Shown here: positions 48,802 to 57,952 of the stretch, one piece after another
Numbering within the stretch: position 1 is the first letter of the stretch
How the letters are laid out: each line of letters begins with the position of its first letter
Origin: Porphyrobacter sp.
Lineage (GTDB): Bacteria > Pseudomonadota > Alphaproteobacteria > Sphingomonadales > Sphingomonadaceae
Assembly (NCBI GenBank): GCA_016125555.1
Contig: WGLN01000001.1
Span: 124,001 to 188,000 of the forward strand
Reading direction: 5' to 3'
DNA length: 64,000 nt
Program-made: the position numbers and the translations under genes
The notes under the pieces: model-generated
What the model was told of the DNA's origin: nothing
Seen by the model: only the letters and a program-made list of their open reading frames with translations
The model's database searches: none

Positions 48802-48825
48802 TTAAAGCAGGGTTTATCCGGAGTC
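48802..48825 (+). promoter_or_regulatory. CtrA-like site with adjacent GANTC
   Basis: TTAA-N7-TTTA at 48802-48816, one mismatch from TTAA-N7-TTAA, is followed by GAGTC at 48821-48825, a CcrM methylation site type. Both lie between the divergent Hpt-like and TipN-like genes, 31 bases before the latter. Functional use is inferred. Confidence 0.4.
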
Positions 48826-48846
48826 CGCCTGTGGTATGCAGCGCCC

Positions 48847-51405
48847 ATGGCAGGACGGCATCAGATGCGCGCGCTCGGGCGCGGAAACGGCTCGGAAGGG
48901 ACGGCGGCAACGGCTCCCGTGCAGGAGAATGGCGCGTCCGAACCGCGCGGGGACGACGGCGAATTGCTGCTCGAGACGGCGTGGGAGGACGAGGAGCCCG
49001 CCCCTGCTCCTGCCGCTTCGCTGCTGAGCCGGCTCGCCCCGGCGCTCGCGCTGCTCGCGATTGCATCCTGGACCGGGTTCTTCGCCTGGACGGTGAGCGG
49101 CGAAGCCTTGGCGGGCGCCGCGCCCGCAGCCTGGGCCGGATGGATCGTGCAGTGGTCGGTGCCGGTGGCGCTGATCGGCGTGCTCTGGCTCCTGGCGATG
49201 CGTTCCTCGCGCGCCGAAGCCCATCGGTTCGCGGCCAGCGCCGCGCTGCTCAGCCGCGAAAGCGCCGAGCTGGAGGAGCGCCTGAAAGTCGTCAACCGCG
49301 AACTCAGCCTCGCCCGTGAATTCCTCGCCGCACAGTCGCGCGATCTGGAGGCACTGGGCCGCATCGCGGCAGAGCGCATCTCGACCCATGCGGCCGAGTT
49401 GCAGCAGCTCGTCACCACCAACGGCGCGCAGGTCGATGCAATCGGCACGGCGAGCGAGACCGCACTCGGCAACATGAAACGCCTGCGCGACGATCTGCCG
49501 GTGATCGCCAACGCCGCGCGCGACGTTGCCAATCAGATCGGCGGTGCCGGGCGCACGGCCGAAGAACAGATCGAGCGACTCTCGGCAGGCTTCGAACAGC
49601 TTGGCGAGCACGGCGTGTCGAGCGAGGCGCGGGTGCAGGCCCTGGCCGCCACCATTTCCGAGGCGCTTGCCGGATTCGAGCGGCAGGTCGGCCAGGTGGA
49701 ACACCTCGTCGCCGAGCGGTTCGGCGCGCTGCAGGGCGAAACCGCCGCCTATCGCGAGCGGATCGAGACAATGGAAAGCGCGGCGCTCGAGGCGCTGCGA
49801 GGCCGGACCGGGCGGCTCGAAGCCGAAATCGCCGAAGTCGCCGACCGGCTGCGCGCCGAGGATTCCGCCGCCCATGAACGGATGCGCGGCCAGCTCGAGG
49901 CGCTCGAGGCCGAGGTCGCCGAACGGCTGCGGATGGTCGAGGAGGCAGAATCGCGCGCGCTCGCCGCCGCGCGTGAGCGGATCGCCACCATCGCCGAGGA
50001 AGCCGAGCGGATCGACGCCGCCCTGTCCGAGCGCGACCTGCGCTTCGGCGAGGCGATCGAGCAGCGCCAGGCCGAATTCGACACGCGCGAGGCGCAGGCC
50101 AGCGAAGTGCTCGCCCAGCGCCTCGCCGCCCTCGACGAGGCGCTCGCCCAACGGCGCGAGGCGCAGGTCGCCGACGCCGAGAAGCTGGTCGCCCACGGCG
50201 AAGCGCTGAGCGTGCAGCTCGACAGTTTCGGCAAGCTGCTCGGGCAGGTCACGCAGGAAGGCAATGCCGCGCGCACCAGCATCGCCGCCGGCTTCGACAC
50301 GCTGAGCGAGAAGCTCGCCGCCAAGCGCGCTGCCCTCGCCGAGACAGAGGCGCGTCTCGCCGAGCTGACCGAGAGCGGCGTGCGGCTGCTCGAGATCATC
50401 CAGTCGGGCGCCCGCACGAGCCGCGAGGACCTCGCCAAGGCGATCACTTCGGCAGGGCAGAGCCTGTCGGTGATCGAGAGCCGCGCCGCGGACGTCAGCC
50501 AGCTGATGCTGCGCACCGGCCAGCAGGGCAGCGACCTGTCCGATTATCTCGTCACGACCCGTAGCGAGATCGAAGCCGCCGACGAGGCCATCGCCGGCTT
50601 CCGCGCGCGGCTCGCCGAACATTCGGAAGATGCGCTCGCCCGGATTCACGGGCTGCGCGGCGGCTTCGCTCTCCTCGCCGACGAGAGCGCGACGGTGGCG
50701 CAGGCGACCCAGGATCAACTGCGCACCGGGTTGGCGGAACTCGAAGATGCGATCACCCGGGCCTTCGCCGCCCTCGACGAAGGCACGCGGGAGAAGACCG
50801 CGGCGCTTGCCCAGACGATCGGCAGCGAGGCGGTCGAGGCGCTCGAGCGGGCGCTGCGCAATGAAAGCGCCGCGACGATCGGCAAGCTCGAGCAGGCCGC
50901 GGCGCATGCCTCGGGCGTGGGACGCGAGGCGGTGATCCAGCTGCGCGACCAGCTGGTCAAGGTCAACGAGCTGACCGGCAACCTCGAACAGCGCATCGCC
51001 CGCGCGCGGGAACTCGCCGAGGAGCAGGTCAACAACGACTTCGCGCGGCGCATGGCGCTGATCACCGACAGCCTCAACTCGGCGGCCATCGACATCAGCC
51101 GCGCGCTTTCCACCGAGGTCGCGGACACTGCCTGGGAGGCCTATCTCAAGGGCGACCGCGGCATCTTCACGCGCCGCGCGGTGCGGCTGATCGACAACGG
51201 CATGGCGCGCGAGATCGCCGATCTCTACCAGCGCGACGATAGCTTCCACGCCAACGTCAACCGCTACATCCACGACTTCGAGGCGATGCTGCGCTCGACC
51301 CTCTCGACCCGCGACGGGCACGTGCTCAGCGTGACCATGCTCGGCTCGGACATGGGCAAGCTTTACGTCGCGCTCGCCCAGGCGATCCAGCGTTTCCGCG
51401 CGTGA
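48847..51405 (+). CDS. TipN-like coiled-coil polarity protein
   Basis: An 852-residue protein. A charged 55-residue N terminus is followed by two membrane helices (LAPALALLAIASWTGFFAW and WIVQWSVPVALIGVLWLLAM), then about 620 residues of Ala/Glu-rich coiled coil. The compact C-terminal region (about 770-852) contains GIFTRRAVRLIDNGMAREI, VNRYIHDFEAMLR and SDMGKLYVALAQAIQRFR. This layout and C-terminal block fit TipN, the alphaproteobacterial new-pole marker that positions flagella and ParA-driven segregation. The identification is from memory and not searched. The start at 48847 places the helices as expected. Confidence 0.6.
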   Translation: MAGRHQMRALGRGNGSEGTAATAPVQENGASEPRGDDGELLLETAWEDEEPAPAPAASLLSRLAPALALLAIASWTGFFAWTVSGEALAGAAPAAWAGWIVQWSVPVALIGVLWLLAMRSSRAEAHRFAASAALLSRESAELEERLKVVNRELSLAREFLAAQSRDLEALGRIAAERISTHAAELQQLVTTNGAQVDAIGTASETALGNMKRLRDDLPVIANAARDVANQIGGAGRTAEEQIERLSAGFEQLGEHGVSSEARVQALAATISEALAGFERQVGQVEHLVAERFGALQGETAAYRERIETMESAALEALRGRTGRLEAEIAEVADRLRAEDSAAHERMRGQLEALEAEVAERLRMVEEAESRALAAARERIATIAEEAERIDAALSERDLRFGEAIEQRQAEFDTREAQASEVLAQRLAALDEALAQRREAQVADAEKLVAHGEALSVQLDSFGKLLGQVTQEGNAARTSIAAGFDTLSEKLAAKRAALAETEARLAELTESGVRLLEIIQSGARTSREDLAKAITSAGQSLSVIESRAADVSQLMLRTGQQGSDLSDYLVTTRSEIEAADEAIAGFRARLAEHSEDALARIHGLRGGFALLADESATVAQATQDQLRTGLAELEDAITRAFAALDEGTREKTAALAQTIGSEAVEALERALRNESAATIGKLEQAAAHASGVGREAVIQLRDQLVKVNELTGNLEQRIARARELAEEQVNNDFARRMALITDSLNSAAIDISRALSTEVADTAWEAYLKGDRGIFTRRAVRLIDNGMAREIADLYQRDDSFHANVNRYIHDFEAMLRSTLSTRDGHVLSVTMLGSDMGKLYVALAQAIQRFRA

Positions 51406-51408
51406 GGC

Positions 51409-51705
51409 CTAGCGCCCGGAGGCTTCCGGCGGGCCGGGGATCAGGTCGATATCGTCGAGCGTGACCCATCCGTAACGATAATTGGCCGCGAAGATCGCGG
51501 TGAGTGCCGCCGCGAGCAGGCTCGCGCGCAGCACCAGGCGCCAAGGGCGGAAGTTGACCGGGGCGCTGTCGGCCTGGCCGGGCACTTTCTCGATACCCGC
51601 ATCCTCGCCCACGTCCTGCAAGGTCCGCACGCCGAATGGCAGCATCAGGAAGGCGCTCAGCACCCAGAACAGGAAATAGATCGCCGCGACCGAGAAGAAC
51701 TGCAT
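51409..51705 (-). CDS. DUF1467 family membrane protein
   Basis: A 98-residue protein of the DUF1467 family with two membrane helices (VAAIYFLFWVLSAFLMLPFGV and LRASLLAAALTAIFAANYRYGW) and the family's RTLQDVGEDAGIEKVPGQADSAP loop. The function is unknown. Its start shares a base with the RNase J stop (TGATG), the usual neighbour in alphaproteobacteria. It closes the long nuo-birA-coaX-rnj run. Confidence 0.88.
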   Translation of the reverse strand: MQFFSVAAIYFLFWVLSAFLMLPFGVRTLQDVGEDAGIEKVPGQADSAPVNFRPWRLVLRASLLAAALTAIFAANYRYGWVTLDDIDLIPGPPEASGR

Positions 51706-53360
51706 CAGTCGCCGAGCCCCGCCATCACCACCCGCACCTGCGGGCGCTTGCCCGACCAGCGCTGTGCCGCACGCCGCGCCGCGAGACGCGCCGCCTCGTG
51801 GATCGCTGCGGGATCGCGTGCATCCTTGCCCTTGAGCTTGCCGATCGCCTTGAGCACATCGTTGGCCGCTTCCTCGAGGAAATCGGGCAGATCTTCCTCA
51901 AGCGGCAGGCCAACCGCCTCGATCAGCGGAGCCTGCCCGCGCGCCAGCACCACCACCAGCACGCCTTCGCCCGCGATGCGGCGGCGCATGGTGATCGCCT
52001 CGCCATTGGCGGGCGTGATGATGTCGCCGTCGAGCACCAGGCGGCCCGCGCGCACCTCGGCGAGCTTGCCGGGCTTGCCCGGGGCGAGGCGGACGATGTC
52101 GCCGTTCTTCTGCACGACCTGCGACGGGATGCCGCAGGCCTTGCCCACCCGCGCCTGCTCGACCATGTGGCGCATCTCGCCGTGGACCGGCACCAGCACT
52201 TCAGGCTTGAGCCAGTCGTAGAGCGCCTCGAGTTCCGGGCGGCCCGGGTGTCCCGAGACATGAATGAAGGCCTGGCGATCGGTCACCATCGTGATCCCGC
52301 GCTGGGCGAGCTGGTTCTGGATGCGGCCGATGGGGATCTCGTTGCCCGGGATCTGGCGCGAGGAGAACAGCACCACGTCGCCGGATGTCAGCTCGATCGG
52401 GTGATTGCCCTCGGCCATTCGGGCGAGCGCCGCACGCGGCTCGCCCTGCCCGCCGGTGGCAAGGATCAGCACCTCGCCGCGCGGGAGGCCCATCCCGGTG
52501 TCGAAATCGACCGGCTGCGGGAAATCCTCGAGATAGCCGTTGTCCTGCGCCACCTCGATGATCCGGTCGAGCGAGCGGCCCGCGACGCAGATCTTGCGGC
52601 CCGTCTCACGCGCGACCTCGCCAAGCGTCTGGAGCCTCGCAACGTTGCTCGCGAAGGTGGTGACAACGACGCGCTTGCCGGCGTGGCGCGCGACCTCCTC
52701 CATCAGCGCGTGATGCACCGCCCCTTCGCTGCCGGAGGGGCTTGGATTGAACACGTTGGTCGAATCGCACACCAGCGCCAGCACGCCCTCTTCGCCGATG
52801 GCGCGCAGTTCCTCCTCGGTGGTCGGCTCGCCGATGATCGGCTCCTCGTCGAGCTTCCAGTCGCCGGTGTGGAAGATGCGCCCGTGCGGGGTGTCGATCA
52901 GCAACGCGTTGCCTTCCGCGATCGAGTGGGCCAGCGGGATGTAGGTCACGGTGAAGGGACCGACATCGAATTCGCCGTGGTCGTCCGCGATGATATTCAG
53001 CTCGACCTTGCCGAGCAGCCCGGCCTCTTCCAGCTTGCGCGCCACCAGATCGGCGGTGAAGGGCGTCGCGTAAAGCGGAACGCCCAATTCGCCCGCGAAA
53101 TAGGGCACCGCGCCGATATGGTCCTCATGCGCATGGGTGAGGACGATGCCGACGAGGTCCTCGACCCGTTCCTCGATGAAGTCGAGATCGGCAAAGACGA
53201 GGTCGACACCGGGATACTCGGTACCCGAGAAGGTCATGCCGAGATCGACCATCAGCCACTTGCCGTTGCAGCCATAGAGATTGACGTTCATGCCGATCTC
53301 GCCCGAGCCGCCGAGGGCAAGGAACAGGAGTTCGTCTTCGGGGGTGAAATCTTTCTTCAA
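51705..53360 (-). CDS. rnj: Ribonuclease J
   Basis: A 551-residue metallo-beta-lactamase/beta-CASP ribonuclease with 5'-exonuclease and endonuclease activity in RNA processing. The zinc motif H76-A-H78-E-D80-H81 (LTHAHEDHIGAVPYF) is intact. The beta-CASP part has VVTTFASNVARLQTL, GRSLDRIIEVA, LILATGGQGEPRAAL and HVSGHPGRPELEALYDWLKPEVLVPVHGE. The start is a TTG at 53360. It follows coaX after 27 bases and overlaps DUF1467. Confidence 0.94.
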   Translation of the reverse strand: MKKDFTPEDELLFLALGGSGEIGMNVNLYGCNGKWLMVDLGMTFSGTEYPGVDLVFADLDFIEERVEDLVGIVLTHAHEDHIGAVPYFAGELGVPLYATPFTADLVARKLEEAGLLGKVELNIIADDHGEFDVGPFTVTYIPLAHSIAEGNALLIDTPHGRIFHTGDWKLDEEPIIGEPTTEEELRAIGEEGVLALVCDSTNVFNPSPSGSEGAVHHALMEEVARHAGKRVVVTTFASNVARLQTLGEVARETGRKICVAGRSLDRIIEVAQDNGYLEDFPQPVDFDTGMGLPRGEVLILATGGQGEPRAALARMAEGNHPIELTSGDVVLFSSRQIPGNEIPIGRIQNQLAQRGITMVTDRQAFIHVSGHPGRPELEALYDWLKPEVLVPVHGEMRHMVEQARVGKACGIPSQVVQKNGDIVRLAPGKPGKLAEVRAGRLVLDGDIITPANGEAITMRRRIAGEGVLVVVLARGQAPLIEAVGLPLEEDLPDFLEEAANDVLKAIGKLKGKDARDPAAIHEAARLAARRAAQRWSGKRPQVRVVMAGLGD

Positions 53361-53387
53361 TGCACTTCCGGTTCTTGTCAGAGAGGG

Positions 53388-54182
53388 TCAGGCGGTTTCG
53401 GCCTGACGGGCAAGGATCGCGAGGCCATCCAGCGTGAGGTCGGCATCGACGTGGTCGAAAATTGCGGTCGCGTCGTCGAACAATATGGCGAGCCCGCCGG
53501 TGGCGACAACCTTTGCCGGGCGGCCGATCTCGGTCTTCATGCGCGCGACCATCCCCTCCATCATCGCGACATAGCCCCAGAACACGCCGATCAGCATCTG
53601 GTCCTCGGTGTTGCGGCCGATGACGGAACGGCTGGCGGGGGCCTTGATTGCGATGCGCGGCAGCTTGGCGGTCTTGCCCACCAGCGCGTCGAGCGACAGG
53701 TTGATCCCCGGCGCGATCGAGCCGCCCTTGTAGGCGCCGGTGAAGTCGACCGCCTCGAACTTGGTGGCGGTGCCGAAATCAACGACGATCAGGTCGCCGC
53801 CATACTTGTGATGCGCGGCGAGGATGTTGAGCGCGCGGTCGGCACCCAGCGAGGAGGGCTGGTCGACATCGATGTCGAACCGCCAGCGCGCCGCGCCCTG
53901 CCCGGCGAACAGGGGCGTGATGCCGAAATATTTCTGGCACAGCACCGTCAGGTTGTGGTCGGCGCGCGGCACCACCGAGGCGACGATCACCTGCGTGATC
54001 TGGTCACGCTCGACGCCCTCGATCTTGAGCAGCTGGAGCAGCCACACCGCGTATTCGTCACCCGTGCGGCGCGGGTCGGTGGCGATCCGCCACCGCGCGC
54101 GGATGCGGTGCGTGCCGTCCTCGTCATAGGTGAACAGGGCGAAGACCACATTGGTATTGCCGACGTCGGCGGCGAGCAGCAT
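53388..54182 (-). CDS. coaX: Type III pantothenate kinase
   Basis: A 264-residue ASKHA-fold kinase that phosphorylates pantothenate, the first step of coenzyme A synthesis. The phosphate-binding D6-V-G-N9-T-N motif, [11 protein letters not shown] and [13 protein letters not shown] are characteristic of the CoaX family. ATG at 54182 is chosen because AGGAG lies 8 bases upstream; a GTG at 54203 overlaps the birA stop but lacks this. It lies downstream of birA in the nuo run. Confidence 0.93.
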   Translation of the reverse strand: MLLAADVGNTNVVFALFTYDEDGTHRIRARWRIATDPRRTGDEYAVWLLQLLKIEGVERDQITQVIVASVVPRADHNLTVLCQKYFGITPLFAGQGAARWRFDIDVDQPSSLGADRALNILAAHHKYGGDLIVVDFGTATKFEAVDFTGAYKGGSIAPGINLSLDALVGKTAKLPRIAIKAPASRSVIGRNTEDQMLIGVFWGYVAMMEGMVARMKTEIGRPAKVVATGGLAILFDDATAIFDHVDADLTLDGLAILARQAETA

Positions 54183-54199
54183 GGGGCGCACTCCTGAAG

Positions 54200-54910
54200 T
54201 CACGAGATGTCTCCGGCGCGAATGACACGTTCGCTGCCATCCGCCAAGCGCAGCCGCAAGGCGCCGTCGGATTCCTCGAGCCCGGCGAAGGAGCCGGAGA
54301 GCACCGAACCATCGGTATCGTGGACCGTCAACGATGCGCCTTGCGCGTGCACTGCGGCGGCGAGAAAGGCCTGGAGGGTCGCGCCGAGGCCGAAGCGGCG
54401 CCAGTGCTCGAGCCTCGCGGCGAAGGCAGCGGCGAGGCTGGCGGCGAAGTCCTCGGGCGATGGTGCGAGCGCAAGGTCGGCGAGCGCGGCGGTCCGGCGG
54501 CCCTCCACCTGCGGCGCCTGCGCAAGGTTCACCCCGATGCCGACCACCACACTGCCGCGCACCATTTCGAGGAGGATGCCCGAGAGCTTACCGCCGTCGA
54601 GCAGCACGTCGTTGGGCCACTTGAGGCCGAGCGGCGCGCCCTCCCCCAGCACCGCGGCAGCGGCATCATGCACCGCCAGCGCGGCGACGAAGCTCAGGCT
54701 GGCGGGCGGCGGGTCGGCCTCTCGAAGGGCCACGGCGGTCGAGCCCATGAAATTGCCCGCGCCGTCAAACCAGTCGCGCCCCTGTCGCCCGCGTCCGGCA
54801 CTCTGGCGCAAGGCGACCAGCCAGCGCCCTTCGGCCCACCCTTCCCCGCCGCGCAACGCCGCCGCGAGATCGGCGTTGGTCGAGCCGGTCTGTGCGACGA
54901 TCGTGATCAA
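54200..54910 (-). CDS. birA: Biotin--[acetyl-CoA-carboxylase] ligase
   Basis: A 236-residue biotin protein ligase that adenylates biotin and attaches it to carboxylases. It shows [26 protein letters not shown] (the biotin/ATP loop) and [19 protein letters not shown]. It has no N-terminal winged helix, so it is a class I enzyme and not a repressor. The TTG start at 54910 overlaps the nuoN stop as TTGA, and no upstream in-frame ATG is better placed. Confidence 0.92.
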   Translation of the reverse strand: MITIVAQTGSTNADLAAALRGGEGWAEGRWLVALRQSAGRGRQGRDWFDGAGNFMGSTAVALREADPPPASLSFVAALAVHDAAAAVLGEGAPLGLKWPNDVLLDGGKLSGILLEMVRGSVVVGIGVNLAQAPQVEGRRTAALADLALAPSPEDFAASLAAAFAARLEHWRRFGLGATLQAFLAAAVHAQGASLTVHDTDGSVLSGSFAGLEESDGALRLRLADGSERVIRAGDIS

Positions 54911-56385
54911 GCCGCGAGGAACAGCGAGGCCGCGGCCTTGTCGGCGAGATCGGCCAGCGCGGGCGTGAGCAGGTAGCCGAGCGGCGAGACGATCGCCGCG
55001 GTCAGAACCAGCAGCGCCCAGTGCCCGGCGCCGCTCCTGCCGGTGACCACGCCCGCCGGCTCGTCGAAGAACATCACCTTGACGAACTTGATGTAATAGA
55101 AGGCGCCGATCACGCTCGCCGCGATGGCGATCGCGCCGAACGCGACGAGCCCGGCCTCGATGGTGGCCTGGAACACCACGAACTTGCTGTAGAAACCGAG
55201 CAGCGGCGGAATGCCGGCAAGGCTGAACATGAACAAGAGCAGCGCCCAGGCAATCGCCGGTCGCGTGACCGACAGGCCCCGGATGTCGGCGAAGGTTTCG
55301 AACACCGCACCGTCCTCGCCCCGCAGCATCAGCAGCGCGGTGAAGCTGCCAAGGCTCATCGCGACGTAGATGAACAGGTAGATCAGCATCGCCGCCGCCC
55401 CTTGCGGACTGGCAACCGCGAGCCCGAGCAGGATGAAGCCGATATTGTTGATCGAGGAATAGGCGAGCAGGCGCTTCAGGTTGTCCTGCCCGATCGCCCC
55501 GAGCGCGCCGAAGATGATCGAGGCGAGCGCGGTGAACATCACGATCTGCTGCCAGGCATCGATCTGGCCGCCGAACACCGCGAACACCACCCGCGCGGTG
55601 AGCGCCACGGCGGCTACTTTGGGCGCGGTGGCGAAGAAGGCGGTCACCGGGGTCGGCGCGCCCTCGTAGACGTCGGGGGTCCACATGTGGAAGGGCACGG
55701 CCGAAATCTTGAAGGCCAGCCCTGCGAGCACGAAGATCACCCCGAACAGCGCGCCGGTCCCCATTTCGCCGGTGAGGCCCGCCCGCACCGCGAGGAAGGA
55801 GGTGCCGCCGGTGAAGCCGTAGAGCAGGCTCATCCCGTAAAGCAGGATGCCCGAGGCGAGCGCGCCGAGCACGAAATACTTCAGCCCCGCCTCGCCCGAG
55901 CGCGTGTCGCGGCGCAGGATCGCGGCCAGGACATAGGCCGAGAGGCTGTTGAGTTCGAGGCCCAGATAGAGGCTCATGAAGTCGTTCGCCGACACCATGA
56001 TGCTCATGCCGACACACGCGAACAGCACCAGCACCGGATATTCGGCGCGCATCCCGCGCTCGGGCCCGGCGCTCGGGCTGGCGAAGAAGGCCGGAGCGAC
56101 CATCAGCGCGCCGATGGCCGCGAGATAGATCAGCGCCTTGGCGAACAGCGCGAAACCGTCGACCTTGAGGAGGCCGCCGAAGGCCAGCGTGGCCGGACCC
56201 TCGGCGCCGGTATGCAGGCCGGGCACCAGCAGGACACCTGCGCCGAACAGCGCGGCGGCAGCGGCGATCGCCACCGGGCGCGCCAGCCTGTCACCGCCCC
56301 AGGCGGCGACCAGCAGCAGCACCAGCCCCGCAGCGATCAGCAGGAGCTCAGGGGCGACGAGCGCGAAGGAAGGAGCGAAATCCAT
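54907..56385 (-). CDS. nuoN: NADH-quinone oxidoreductase subunit N
   Basis: A 492-residue antiporter-like membrane subunit of complex I with about 14 helices. It has the family features: a long first helix pair, LKYFVLGALASGILLYGMSLLYGFTGGTS, SAVPFHMWTPDVYEGAPTPVTAFFA and the lysine-bearing KRLLAYSSINNIGF segment. It is one of three proton-pumping modules. The ATG shares a base with the nuoM stop. Confidence 0.96.
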   Translation of the reverse strand: MDFAPSFALVAPELLLIAAGLVLLLVAAWGGDRLARPVAIAAAAALFGAGVLLVPGLHTGAEGPATLAFGGLLKVDGFALFAKALIYLAAIGALMVAPAFFASPSAGPERGMRAEYPVLVLFACVGMSIMVSANDFMSLYLGLELNSLSAYVLAAILRRDTRSGEAGLKYFVLGALASGILLYGMSLLYGFTGGTSFLAVRAGLTGEMGTGALFGVIFVLAGLAFKISAVPFHMWTPDVYEGAPTPVTAFFATAPKVAAVALTARVVFAVFGGQIDAWQQIVMFTALASIIFGALGAIGQDNLKRLLAYSSINNIGFILLGLAVASPQGAAAMLIYLFIYVAMSLGSFTALLMLRGEDGAVFETFADIRGLSVTRPAIAWALLLFMFSLAGIPPLLGFYSKFVVFQATIEAGLVAFGAIAIAASVIGAFYYIKFVKVMFFDEPAGVVTGRSGAGHWALLVLTAAIVSPLGYLLTPALADLADKAAASLFLAA

Positions 56386-57938
56386 CAGTGCGCGCCCTCC
56401 TCGGCGGCATTCTCATGGTGGGAGAGCGCGTTGGCTGCCGCGGCACGCGGAGTGCCGGGTGCAAGCTGCGCGTCGGAGGCAGGGGCGGCGGCGGCAAGCC
56501 GCGCGTCGAGCACCGCGATATCGGCACGCATCGGCGCAAGGAAGCTTTCGGGGTAAACCCCCATCCACAGCACCGCCGCGGCGATCGGCGCCATCATCGC
56601 CCATTCGCGCAAAGTGATGTCGCCCATCTTCGCGGCGTCCGCGTTGACCTGCGCCCCGAAGGCGACGCGGCGGTAGAGGTAAAGCATGTAGGCCGCGCCG
56701 AGGATGATCCCGGTGGTCGCGATCAGCGCGACGAGGCTGCTGGCCTGGTAGACACCTGCGAGCGACAGGAACTCGCCGACGAAGCCGCTCGTCCCCGGCA
56801 GGCCGATGCTCGCCATGGTGAACAAGAGGAAGAACAGCGCGTAATAGGGCATGTTGATCGCCAGCCCGCCGTAACGCGCGATCTCGCGGGTGTGCAGGCG
56901 GTCGTAGATAACCCCCACGCACAGGAACAATGCGCCCGAGACGAGGCCGTGGCTGAGCATGATGATCATCGCGCCCTCCAGCCCCTGCACGTTGAAGGCG
57001 AACAGGCCGACGGTCACGATCGCCATGTGCGCGACCGAGGAATAGGCGATCAGCTTCTTCATGTCGGCCTGCACCAGCGCGACGAGCGAGGTATAGACCA
57101 CCGCGATCATCGACAGGATGAAGACCAGCCAGGCGAACTGCGCGCTCGCCTCGGGGAACATCGGCAGGCTGAAACGGATGAAGCCATAGCCGCCGAGCTT
57201 GAGCAGCACGCCGGCAAGGATCACCGAGCCGGCGGTGGGCGCCTGCACGTGCGCATCGGGCAGCCAGGTGTGCAGCGGCCACATCGGCACCTTGACCGCG
57301 AAGCTCGCGAAGAAGGCCAGCCACAGCCAGGTCTGCGCCTGCGGCGGGAAGCCGTATTGCATCAGCGTCGGGATGTCGGAGGTGCCGGCCTCGGCCACCA
57401 TCCAGAACATCGCGATTAGCATCAGCACCGAGCCGAGCAGCGTGTAGAGGAAGAACTTGTAGCTCGCGTAGATGCGGTTGTCCCCGCCCCACACGCCGAT
57501 GATGAGATACATCGGAATGAGGCCCGCCTCGAAGAAGACGTAGAACAGGAACAGGTCCTGCGCCGCGAAGGTGCCGATCATCAGCACTTCCATGAACAGG
57601 AAGGCCGCCATGTATTCGCCGACGCGCTTGTGGATCGAATCCCAGCTCGCGAGGATGCAGACCGGCATCAGGAACACGCTGAGCATGATCAGCATCAGCG
57701 CGATGCCGTCGATCCCGAGCTTGTATTCGAACCCGGCGAACAGGTTCGCCCGCTCGGTGAACTGCCACTGCGGGCCACCGATGTCGTAATTCGCCCAGAG
57801 GAGGATGCCGAGCACGAAGGTGACGAGCGTCGCCCCGAGCGCGATCCAGCGGGCGGCGTTCGCGCCCGCGAACAGGCACGCGATCGCCCCCGCCAGCGGC
57901 ACGCACATCATCAGCGACAGGATGGGAAGGCCTTCCAT
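56385..57938 (-). CDS. nuoM: NADH-quinone oxidoreductase subunit M
   Basis: A 517-residue antiporter-like complex I subunit. It carries [21 protein letters not shown] (Glu in a helix), [31 protein letters not shown] and [15 protein letters not shown], which together mark NuoM. The C-terminal tail after about residue 480 is hydrophilic and Ala-rich and ends near EEGAH. It starts 15 bases after nuoL. Confidence 0.97.
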   Translation of the reverse strand: MEGLPILSLMMCVPLAGAIACLFAGANAARWIALGATLVTFVLGILLWANYDIGGPQWQFTERANLFAGFEYKLGIDGIALMLIMLSVFLMPVCILASWDSIHKRVGEYMAAFLFMEVLMIGTFAAQDLFLFYVFFEAGLIPMYLIIGVWGGDNRIYASYKFFLYTLLGSVLMLIAMFWMVAEAGTSDIPTLMQYGFPPQAQTWLWLAFFASFAVKVPMWPLHTWLPDAHVQAPTAGSVILAGVLLKLGGYGFIRFSLPMFPEASAQFAWLVFILSMIAVVYTSLVALVQADMKKLIAYSSVAHMAIVTVGLFAFNVQGLEGAMIIMLSHGLVSGALFLCVGVIYDRLHTREIARYGGLAINMPYYALFFLLFTMASIGLPGTSGFVGEFLSLAGVYQASSLVALIATTGIILGAAYMLYLYRRVAFGAQVNADAAKMGDITLREWAMMAPIAAAVLWMGVYPESFLAPMRADIAVLDARLAAAAPASDAQLAPGTPRAAAANALSHHENAAEEGAH

Positions 57939-57952
57939 TACGAAGCGCGCTC

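Noticed and set aside
48814..51321. An 835-codon open frame antisense to the TipN-like gene
   Set aside because: It mirrors codon-position GC bias of the sense gene, has no ribosome site and no recognisable sequence. The sense strand has membrane helices, coiled coil and a conserved C terminus.
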